A stretch of 8,285 nt of DNA from Ignavibacteriota bacterium. Lineage in GTDB: Bacteria; Bacteroidota; Ignavibacteria; Tepidaquicellales; Tepidaquicellaceae. The position numbers and the translations under genes were made by a program. This document shows positions 1 to 5,900 of this stretch, in pieces (the stretch's first letter is position 1; every line of letters begins with the position of its first letter). Below the pieces are notes generated by a model. It saw only the letters and a list, made by a program, of their open reading frames with translations, searched no databases and was not told the DNA's origin. The stretch lies in assembly GCA_003135995.1 (NCBI GenBank), contig PNBM01000335.1, positions 1 through 8,285 of the forward strand, given 5' to 3'.

Positions 1-98
1 ATTCATAATTCAGCATTCATAATTCATAATTCATAATTCAGAATTCATAATTCAGAATTCATAATTCAGAATTCAGAATTCAGAATTCAGAATTAAAA
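1..98. repeat. Heptamer tandem repeat, ATTCA(T/G)A
   Basis: Thirteen uninterrupted 7-bp units fill positions 1-91, and a decayed unit (ATTAAAA) at 92-98 runs into an A tract at 95-102. Position 6 of the unit is T or G; the only other change is a C at position 14. Reading units in order as T or G gives T,G,T,T,T,G,T,G,T,G,G,G,G, so the T form dominates on the left and the G form on the right. Adjoining units create GAATTC palindromes. The unit length is not a multiple of three, and T-type units supply TAA stops in all three forward frames. The array touches the window edge, so its full length is unknown. Similar AT-rich heptamer arrays occur between genes in several bacterial phyla; a function is not evident. 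Confidence 0.95.
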
Positions 99-119
99 AA
101 AATACCCTGGTATTACGAA

Positions 120-578
120 ATGCAATTTTTAGGTTTTAATTACAGGATAACTGATTTTCAATGTGCACTCGGAATTTCACAGATTAAAAAATTGGATAGA
201 TTTGTAAAGAGGAGAAAAGAAATAGCAGAATATTATAATAAAGCTTTTGATAACAATGAGAATTTTATTTTGCCGACAGTTAATAAGAATTCAGGACATG
301 CATATCATTTATATCCCTTACAAATTAAATTCGAAAATTTAAAATTTGGAAAAAAAGAATTATTTGAAAAACTTTCATCATCGGGTATTAAATGCCAGGT
401 GCATTACATTCCCGTTCATCTTCAACCTTATTATAAGAATAATTTCGGATTTAAGCCAGGAGATTTTCCAATATCAGAAAAATTTTACGAAAGACAAATT
501 TCTATACCAATGTATCCTTCTTTAGATGAAACAGATTTAAATTATATAAGCAGTAAAATAATTGATACCTTAAAATGA
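120..578 (+). CDS. pseC: PseC-type aminotransferase, C-terminal remnant (probable pseudogene)
   Basis: This is the C-terminal part of a DegT/DnrJ/EryC1 PLP aminotransferase of the PseC type, which aminates C4 of UDP-4-keto-6-deoxy-AltNAc in pseudaminic acid synthesis. Typical PseC blocks are present: LGFNYRITDFQCALG (residues 4-18), AYHLYPLQI (61-69) and CQVHYIPVHLQPYY (92-105). The ATG at 120 is only a convention: the same frame upstream reads IPWYYE (102-119), which also belongs to PseC, and it stays open back to a TAA at 48-50 inside the heptamer array. Full-length family members have about 380 residues, so the cofactor-binding half and the Schiff-base lysine are missing. Unless the gene continues upstream and the array lies within it, this product cannot be an active aminotransferase. 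It overlaps pseG by 4 bp (ATGA). The family call is secure; pseudogene status is inferred. Confidence 0.8.
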   Translation: MQFLGFNYRITDFQCALGISQIKKLDRFVKRRKEIAEYYNKAFDNNENFILPTVNKNSGHAYHLYPLQIKFENLKFGKKELFEKLSSSGIKCQVHYIPVHLQPYYKNNFGFKPGDFPISEKFYERQISIPMYPSLDETDLNYISSKIIDTLK

Positions 579-1588
579 AGTTCCTTTTCAGAACAGATGC
601 ATCATTCGAAATTGGAGCAGGTCATTTTATGAGATGTTTTGCATTAAGTCAAAGGCTCAAAGAAGATAATAACGATATAATATTCTTAACAAACACTCAA
701 AACCCCGATCTATTAGCCAGGATTGATAAAGAAAATATTAAGCTGGAAAAAAGTATCGTCTATGAGGAATTATTATTAGATGCAAAGAATACTGTTAAGG
801 TTGCTCAAAAATATAATACAGACTGGATAATAACGGACGGTTATAAGTTCGAAACGAATTATCAAAGGCAAATTAAAAAATCAGGATTTAAGTTGATGTG
901 CATAGATGATGTTGCCGCCTGTCATTATGTTAGTGACATTATATTAAATCAAAATTTAAATGCGAATAGAGTTTTTAAATATTCCTGCGAAAAGTATACA
1001 AAATTATTACTCGGTCTGAAATTTGTACTTCTGCGAAGGGAATATAGAAATATGAAAAATTATAATAAAGTAATTCATGATAAATGCAATAATTTACTAA
1101 TAACAATTGGTGGAAATAATATGCAGGAATATATCAAGAAGTTATTGGATTCGATATATTTATTGAATATGAATTTAAATATTAAAATACTTGCTGGCTC
1201 TAAAAGCGAATTCAAATATGACTTGAACGAATTTAAAAATCACAAACATAGTATTGAATTAATTGCTGTAGTTGATAATATTATTCCGTTCATAAAGTGG
1301 TGTGATCTGGCTATAACAGCTTCCGGCAGCACAGTCTGGGAATTAATGAGCTTGCAAACACCAATGATAACTATAGTTTTAGCGAAGAACCAGGAAGAGA
1401 TTGCCAATCAAATTGCGATGGAAAAAGCTGGAATTAATTTATCTTATATTAAAGATACAGACAAAAATGTCATCGCAGAAAAAATAGAAAGCATAATAAT
1501 CTCTTCCGAAATAAGGAAAAATATGGCAAAAAATTGCAAACGCCTGATACCTTCAATTGAAAACAATTGTGATTATTTCCTCCAATGA
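575..1588 (+). CDS. pseG: PseG, UDP-sugar hydrolase of pseudaminic acid synthesis
   Basis: A 337-residue protein of the PseG family, a cytosolic GT-B-fold enzyme that cleaves UDP from the 2,4-diamido-2,4,6-trideoxy-L-altrose donor to release the free sugar. The N-terminus carries the family block RTDASFEIGAGHFMRC (6-21); His17 lies at the same number as the catalytic His17 described for Campylobacter jejuni PseG. Other family blocks are TDGY (88-91), IDD (110-112), LLGLKFVLLRREY (145-157), ITIGG (176-180) and the UDP-binding region around GSTVWELM (251-258) and PMITIVLAKNQE (263-274). It is longer than the roughly 275-residue Campylobacter enzyme, mostly in the C-terminal half. The gene overlaps both neighbours by 4 bp through ATGA, which suggests coupled translation. 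No Shine-Dalgarno sequence is visible. The start is fixed by homology beginning at residue 2 or 3. Confidence 0.91.
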   Translation: MKFLFRTDASFEIGAGHFMRCFALSQRLKEDNNDIIFLTNTQNPDLLARIDKENIKLEKSIVYEELLLDAKNTVKVAQKYNTDWIITDGYKFETNYQRQIKKSGFKLMCIDDVAACHYVSDIILNQNLNANRVFKYSCEKYTKLLLGLKFVLLRREYRNMKNYNKVIHDKCNNLLITIGGNNMQEYIKKLLDSIYLLNMNLNIKILAGSKSEFKYDLNEFKNHKHSIELIAVVDNIIPFIKWCDLAITASGSTVWELMSLQTPMITIVLAKNQEEIANQIAMEKAGINLSYIKDTDKNVIAEKIESIIISSEIRKNMAKNCKRLIPSIENNCDYFLQ

Positions 1589-2187
1589 AAATATTATTTT
1601 TATCAAATAACGATATATCGAAATCTCTTTTTAACAGGATAAAAAATCAAAATTCGGATATTGATATCCTTGCAGAAAAAATTACAAATGAAGATATTCA
1701 AAGAATATCTCCGGACCTGATTATCAGCTATAATTACAGGCATATTATAAAAAAAGAAGTTTTAGACTTAATGACCGGAAAAATAATAAACCTGCACATA
1801 TCTTTATTACCCTGGAACAGAGGAGCAAATCCGAATTTCTGGAGTTTTGTTGAGGATTCACCCAAAGGAGTAACCATTCATTTTATCAATGAAGCAATTG
1901 ACCGGGGTGATATTTTATTTCAAAAAGAGGTAAAATTTAATGAAGAAATCGAAACTCTAAATTCTACTTATCAAAAGCTTAATTCTATGATTCAGCATTT
2001 ATTCATAGAAAACTGGAATAAAATAAAAGAGTTAAATTTCAATCCTGCGAAACAAACCGGCACAGGAACTTACCATACAATTAAAGATTTTGAAAAAATA
2101 AATTATATTATAGAACCGGAAGGCTGGAATATTAAAATTTCCGAATTAAGAAAACGGTATTATAATATGATTCAAAAACATGATTAA
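1585..2187 (+). CDS. Sugar N-formyltransferase, probably acting on the Pse precursor
   Basis: A compact 200-residue formyltransferase of the methionyl-tRNA formyltransferase/GART fold, expected to use N10-formyltetrahydrofolate. The catalytic triad is visible: Asn69 and His71 in INLHISLLPWNRG (68-80), and Asp106 in IDRGDI (105-110), with the family's GVTIHF strand (95-100) between. It lacks the C-terminal tRNA-binding domain of Fmt, so a small-molecule sugar substrate is likely. It sits between pseG and pseI, where many loci have the PseH acetyltransferase, and no PseH-like GNAT protein occurs in the window. The inferred reaction is N-formylation of UDP-4-amino-4,6-dideoxy-L-AltNAc, leading to a 7-N-formyl pseudaminic acid. 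I recall such an enzyme being named PseJ in a Gram-positive bacterium; whether this one is orthologous cannot be decided here. It overlaps pseI by 8 bp. Confidence 0.85.
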   Translation: MKILFLSNNDISKSLFNRIKNQNSDIDILAEKITNEDIQRISPDLIISYNYRHIIKKEVLDLMTGKIINLHISLLPWNRGANPNFWSFVEDSPKGVTIHFINEAIDRGDILFQKEVKFNEEIETLNSTYQKLNSMIQHLFIENWNKIKELNFNPAKQTGTGTYHTIKDFEKINYIIEPEGWNIKISELRKRYYNMIQKHD

Positions 2188-3229
2188 TATTCCCGGAATT
2201 TTTAAAAACAGGAATTCACATTGTTTCATTGTTGCAGAATTATCTGCCAATCACAATCAGGATTATAATCTCGCCATTGAATCTATAAAGGCAGCGGTGA
2301 AAGCGGGCGCAGATGCGGTAAAAATACAGACTTATACAGCTGATACTATTACTATAGACTGTAACAATAAATATTTTAAAATTAAACAGGGAACACTTTG
2401 GGATGGAAAGACGCTCTATGAACTTTATAAGGAAGCTTATACTCCCTGGGAATGGCAGTTCGACTTAAAAAAAGTTACTGAAGAATCAGGACTTATATTC
2501 TTTTCAACTCCATTTGATAAATCTGCGGTCGATTTTTTAGAAGATTTAAATGTTCCAATTTATAAAATTGCTTCATTTGAAATATCAGATATACCATTGA
2601 TAAAATATATTGCTTCAAAAGGAAAGCCTGTTATTATCTCGACAGGAATTGCTGAATTAAAAGATATAGAAGATGCAGTAAATGCCTGCAGAGAAGCCGG
2701 CAATAATGATATAGCTCTTTTAAAATGTACATCAGCATATCCGGCACCAATAGAAGAAGCTAATTTGAAAACGATTCCTGATTTAGCGGAACGATTCGGA
2801 GTAATAGCGGGATTATCTGACCATACTTTAGGAAGCTCATCAGCAATAGCTGCAGTTGGCCTTGGTGCTAAGATTATTGAAAAACATTTTATTCTTGACA
2901 GGAAATTGGGCGGACCAGATTCGTCATTTTCAATGGAGCCGCATGAATTTGCAGATATGGTCAAATCAATCAGGGAGGTTGAAAAAGCTGTCGGGGAAAT
3001 AAAATACGATTTATCCGAAAAAGTAAAAAATAACAGGATATTTGCACGTTCATTATTTGTTGTAAATGATATTAAAGCAGGGGAAATTTTCACAAGTGAG
3101 AATATCAGGTCGATTCGTCCGGGATATGGTTTGCATCCTAAATATATTTATGAAATAATCGGGAAAAGAGCAAAAAAAGACATTAAAAAAGGAACTCCTT
3201 TAAATTGGGAATTAATTTGTTATGATTGA
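2180..3229 (+). CDS. pseI: PseI, pseudaminic acid synthase
   Basis: A full-length 349-residue NeuB-family synthase that condenses phosphoenolpyruvate with the 6-deoxy diamido-altrose to give the nine-carbon acid. The N-terminal TIM barrel carries the PseI-flavoured block VAELSANHNQ (18-27; NeuB and LegI usually read INHNG or VNHNG here), VKIQTYT (47-53), STPFD (109-113), YKIASFE (128-134), ISTG (153-156), KCTSAYPAP (182-190), the metal-ligand His215 in GLSDHTLG (211-218), His236 in IEKHFILDR (233-241), and GPDSSFSMEP (245-254). The two histidines fall at the numbers known for Neisseria NeuB. A C-terminal SAF (antifreeze-like) domain spans about 288-349, with Arg313 in SIRPGYGLHP. All recognised catalytic residues are present, so this is the likely working synthase of the locus. 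It overlaps the genes on both sides by 8 bp. Confidence 0.94.
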   Translation: MINIPGIFKNRNSHCFIVAELSANHNQDYNLAIESIKAAVKAGADAVKIQTYTADTITIDCNNKYFKIKQGTLWDGKTLYELYKEAYTPWEWQFDLKKVTEESGLIFFSTPFDKSAVDFLEDLNVPIYKIASFEISDIPLIKYIASKGKPVIISTGIAELKDIEDAVNACREAGNNDIALLKCTSAYPAPIEEANLKTIPDLAERFGVIAGLSDHTLGSSSAIAAVGLGAKIIEKHFILDRKLGGPDSSFSMEPHEFADMVKSIREVEKAVGEIKYDLSEKVKNNRIFARSLFVVNDIKAGEIFTSENIRSIRPGYGLHPKYIYEIIGKRAKKDIKKGTPLNWELICYD

Positions 3230-5006
3230 TTATCAATATTTAATATTAGAAATAGCTAACACTCACGGTGGTGAAAAAAAATACCTATTCAGATTAATAG
3301 ATAAATTTTCTAAATTAGATTATAGAAATATAGGTATCAAATTTCAGATCTTTAAGTATGACAAAATATCTTTAAGAGATTATTCCTGGTATAATGATTA
3401 CAAAAAATTATTTTTTAATATAAAGGAATGGGATGAGATTATTAATTATGCATCAATCAAATTTAATGAAATTTGGATTGATATATTTGATTTATATGGT
3501 CTGAATTATTTTCGGAATAATGCAGATAATTTTGTTGGTGTTAAACTTCAAGCTTCAGTTTTACAGAACTATGAAGTATTAAATGAACTATTAAAAATTA
3601 AATTGGAGAATAAAAAACTAATTTTAAATATTTCCGGATACGAAATTACAGAAATTGAAACTTTTATTAGAGAATTTGAAAAATTAAAACCTGAAGAAAT
3701 GATTCTGCAAATTGGATATCAAAATTATCCATCGGAAGTTAAAGATACCCAATTAAATAAAATAAAAATTATTAAAAGTGCATTTCCTGAATGTAAAATT
3801 AGTTTTGCAGACCATCTGCAGGGTGAATCCGAAGAATCTATATTAATTCCTTCTATTGTATCGGCTTTAAAAGTTGATTATATTGAAAAACATATTTGTA
3901 TAGACAGGAATAAAACAAAATATGATGCTTTTTCTTCACTCCATTTTGAGGAATTAAGTAAATTAGTTAATAATTTCAAAAGCATTGGAACAGCAAATGC
4001 AAATAAGTTTATTACGGATAATGAAAGAAATTACCTTAAAAAATCAGTACAAAAGGTAGTCTTAAAAACCGATAAAATTAATGGGAGCCTGATTTCTACC
4101 GATGAACTAACATTCTTAAGAACTGACAAAGATGGTATTAATTTAAATGAATTAAAATATTTGCAGAATAACAGAATGATTCTTAATAAGAATAAATTGA
4201 AACACGAAACTGTTTGTGAAAATGACTTCGGAAAAACTAATATTGGCGTTATCGTTGCCGGCCGAATGAAATCTAAAAGGCTAAAGAACAAAGCAATAAT
4301 GGAAATTAACGGGATTCCATCCGTTGAGCTTTGCCTTCAAAGTTGTTTAAAGATTCAAAGTGCAAATATTGTAATTCTGGCAACATCAAATTTAAGAGAC
4401 GATTCAATATTGAGAAATTATACTTTAAATGGTAAAGTTAAATTTTGGCAAGGTCATCCCGATGATGTAATAGCAAGATATATCGGAGCCTGTGAAAAGT
4501 ATAATATAGATGTTGTAATCAGAGTTACTGCAGACTGTCCTTTTATTTCAAACGAGATTGCTGAAATCTTAATTAAATCTCATTTTGAAAACGGAGCTGA
4601 TTATACTGCAGCTAAAGAATTTTCTGTCGGGACTTCAACTGAAATTATTAACACAGAAGCTTTAAAAAGGGTCATTAAATACAAAAAAGATGCGAAATAT
4701 TCTGAATATATGACCTGGTATTACCAAAATAATAAGGATGTATTTAAGGTAAACTTAGTTGACTTACCAAAAGATTTAATTAGAGATTACAGATTAACAT
4801 TGGATTACGAAAAAGATTTATTTATGTTTAATAGCTTAATAGACAAGTTAAAAAAGGAAAATATGGATATAAATTTGGTAAATATATTTAAAGTTTTAGA
4901 TGGGAACCCTGAAATACCAAAAATTAATAATTATATTAAGCTTAAATATAAAACTAATAAATCTTTGATAGAGACGCTAAATAAGGAAACAAGGATAAAA
5001 ATGTAA
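3222..5006 (+). CDS. Fusion: divergent NeuB/PseI-like domain + SpsF-type cytidylyltransferase
   Basis: A 594-residue two-domain protein. Residues 1-270 resemble the NeuB barrel: LEIANTHGG (9-17), IKFQIFK (39-45), KLQAS (108-112), LQIGYQNYP (162-170), ADHLQG (196-201) and IEKHICIDR (221-229). Both metal-ligand histidines (198, 224) are kept, but no acidic residue aligns clearly with Glu134 of the upstream PseI. Residues 285-335 look like an SAF domain with Arg300. Residues 340-594 are an SpsF-type nucleotidyltransferase: VAGRMKSKRL (345-354), GHPDDVIARY (411-420), RVTADCP (434-440) and RLTLDYEKDL (524-533). The second Asp usual in ADCPLID is Ser443. The most economical role is CMP activation of the PseI product, since no stand-alone PseF is present. 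The NeuB-like half may be a second synthase or an accessory domain. The frame is continuous, with no sign of frameshift. Confidence 0.85.
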   Translation: MIDYQYLILEIANTHGGEKKYLFRLIDKFSKLDYRNIGIKFQIFKYDKISLRDYSWYNDYKKLFFNIKEWDEIINYASIKFNEIWIDIFDLYGLNYFRNNADNFVGVKLQASVLQNYEVLNELLKIKLENKKLILNISGYEITEIETFIREFEKLKPEEMILQIGYQNYPSEVKDTQLNKIKIIKSAFPECKISFADHLQGESEESILIPSIVSALKVDYIEKHICIDRNKTKYDAFSSLHFEELSKLVNNFKSIGTANANKFITDNERNYLKKSVQKVVLKTDKINGSLISTDELTFLRTDKDGINLNELKYLQNNRMILNKNKLKHETVCENDFGKTNIGVIVAGRMKSKRLKNKAIMEINGIPSVELCLQSCLKIQSANIVILATSNLRDDSILRNYTLNGKVKFWQGHPDDVIARYIGACEKYNIDVVIRVTADCPFISNEIAEILIKSHFENGADYTAAKEFSVGTSTEIINTEALKRVIKYKKDAKYSEYMTWYYQNNKDVFKVNLVDLPKDLIRDYRLTLDYEKDLFMFNSLIDKLKKENMDINLVNIFKVLDGNPEIPKINNYIKLKYKTNKSLIETLNKETRIKM

Positions 5007-5080
5007 AAGTAGATGTTATTACAAACTAACTCTAATGGTTTTTTCATAATATATTATTTAATTTATACTATATACTAATT
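5007..5080. other. Intergenic spacer between the two sugar modules
   Basis: This 74-bp stretch is the only real gap between genes in the window; every other junction overlaps. It is almost wholly A+T in its second half and contains a perfect direct repeat of TATACTA at 5064-5077. No hairpin followed by a T run strong enough to be a terminator is apparent: AAAC and GTTT flank 5022-5041, but the stem would be only about 4 bp. The spacer coincides with the switch from the pseudaminic-type genes to the dTDP-sugar genes, so it may mark a module junction, an internal promoter, or both. Confidence 0.6.
5041..5069 (+). promoter_or_regulatory. Possible internal promoter before the fdt module
   Basis: TTTTCA (5041-5046) and TATACT (5064-5069) match the general -35 and -10 consensus at 4/6 and 5/6, with a 17-bp spacer. 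A start near 5076 would leave a leader of only a few bases before the TTG at 5081. A Bacteroidota-style -7 element, TAATTTTG (5076-5083), also matches TAnnTTTG, but it overlaps the start codon and has no TTTG at the expected upstream distance. In DNA this AT-rich, such matches are common by chance, so the call is weak. Confidence 0.22.
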
Positions 5081-5485
5081 TTGAAAATTAGTGATTGCAA
5101 AATAAATGACCTGCCGAAAATTCAGGATAGACGTGGCAATCTGTCATTCCTTGAAAGCAAAAATCATATTCCATTTGAAATAAAAAGGGTTTATTGGATA
5201 TATGATGTACCAGGAGGACAGAAAAGAGGCGGTCATGCATATAAAACTTTAAACGAATTTATTATCGCTTTATCCGGAAGCTTTGACGTGATTCTGGATG
5301 ATGGAAAAAATAAGAAGAAGTTTTCTTTGAACAGATCTTATTATGGATTATATATACCAAAAATGATATGGAGACACATTGAAAATTTTTCTACAAATTC
5401 ATTATGCCTGATACTGGCTTCAGATAAATATAGCGAAAAAGATTATTTGAGAAATTATAATCTGTTTTTAAAATCCGTTGGATAG
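5081..5485 (+). CDS. FdtA-like cupin, sugar 3,4-ketoisomerase homologue with one altered His
   Basis: A 134-residue single-domain cupin of the FdtA/WxcM C-terminal family, which isomerises dTDP-4-keto-6-deoxyglucose to the 3-keto sugar. Family blocks are LPKIQDRRGNLSFLE (11-25), IKRVYWIYDVPGG (34-46), ALSGSFDVILDDG (63-75), GLYIPKMIW (89-97) and the end block YSEKDYLRNYNLFL (117-130). FdtA enzymes have a paired-His motif HxHK (His49 and His51 in the Aneurinibacillus enzyme); here it reads GGHAYK (51-56), so His52 remains and the second His is Tyr54. The protein may be inactive, altered in chemistry, or a partner of the next gene's product, since the family forms dimers. The start is TTG: an in-frame TAA at 5033-5035 closes the frame upstream, no in-frame ATG or GTG lies between, and the family's N-terminal block follows directly. 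It overlaps the next gene by 8 bp. Confidence 0.82.
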   Translation: MKISDCKINDLPKIQDRRGNLSFLESKNHIPFEIKRVYWIYDVPGGQKRGGHAYKTLNEFIIALSGSFDVILDDGKNKKKFSLNRSYYGLYIPKMIWRHIENFSTNSLCLILASDKYSEKDYLRNYNLFLKSVG

Positions 5486-5900
5486 TAAAAAAACTACAAT
5501 ATATGATTGCACATTGCTTCATTTTCCGAAGATAAAAAACAGGGCCGGAAATTTGACCCCTTTGCATAGTGAAGTTGATATACCTTTTAAACTCAAAAGG
5601 ATTTTCTATTTATATGATATTCCCGGGGGAGAAGACAGAGGGGCGCATTCACACAAAAAATGCCATCAGTTAATAGTTGCAGCAAGTGGCAGTTTTAATG
5701 TTTATCTCGATGATGGCAATAATAATAAAACTGTTTCATTAAATAGACCTTATATGGGCATACATATACCACCTGGAATTTGGGCGGCAGAACAAAGTTT
5801 TTCTTCTGGTTCGATTTGCTTGGTTTTGACATCCGAGAAATTTGAGGAAACTGATTATATTAGGAAGTATAAGGATTTTTTAAAGTTTAAAAGAATATGA
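5478..5900 (+). CDS. fdtA: FdtA/QdtA-type dTDP-4-keto-6-deoxyglucose 3,4-ketoisomerase
   Basis: A 140-residue cupin paralogous to its upstream neighbour and alignable along its whole length: LHFPKIKNRAGNLTPLH (14-30), LKRIFYLYDIPGG (39-51), AASGSFNVYLDDG (68-80), GIHIPPGIW (94-102) and the end block FEETDYIRKYKDFL (122-135). It keeps both histidines in RGAHSHKK (54-61; His57 and His59), so it is the likelier active ketoisomerase of the pair. It lacks the His that commonly follows the conserved Trp: it reads IWAAE (101-105), where the first copy has IWRH. The product feeds the aminotransferase encoded downstream. Fuc3N-type (FdtA) and Qui3N-type (QdtA) enzymes differ in C4 stereochemistry and cannot be told apart reliably by eye. 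The start is again TTG, inside the upstream gene's end (TTGGATAG overlap), and no in-frame ATG offers a better start. It overlaps the acetyltransferase gene by 4 bp. Confidence 0.85.
   Translation: MDSKKTTIYDCTLLHFPKIKNRAGNLTPLHSEVDIPFKLKRIFYLYDIPGGEDRGAHSHKKCHQLIVAASGSFNVYLDDGNNNKTVSLNRPYMGIHIPPGIWAAEQSFSSGSICLVLTSEKFEETDYIRKYKDFLKFKRI

Noticed and set aside
1..98. CRISPR array
   Set aside because: The units are 7 bp and contiguous, with no spacers; this is a simple tandem repeat.
120..122. ATG at 120 as a genuine translation start for a short stand-alone protein
   Set aside because: The residues just upstream in frame (IPWYYE) belong to the PseC family, so this Met is an internal residue of a longer ancestral protein. 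No ribosome binding site or clear promoter precedes it.
2560..3093. Open frame on the minus strand across pseI
   Set aside because: It lies wholly inside a clear pseI with all catalytic motifs; its translation resembles no family and reads as an antisense shadow.
4200..4260. Frameshift or missed stop between two separate genes within 3222-5006
   Set aside because: The frame is continuous through the SAF-like end and the linker (about residues 325-340) into the nucleotidyltransferase. There is no homopolymer at the join and no good internal start, so a true fusion is the simpler reading.
4031..4291. Open frame on the minus strand inside the fusion gene
   Set aside because: It covers the linker region of a continuous + strand gene and shows no recognisable motif or start context.
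5022..5046. Rho-independent terminator after the fusion gene
   Set aside because: There is a TTTTTT run, but the only stem (AAAC with GTTT) is about 4 bp and AT-rich, too weak to support a terminator call.
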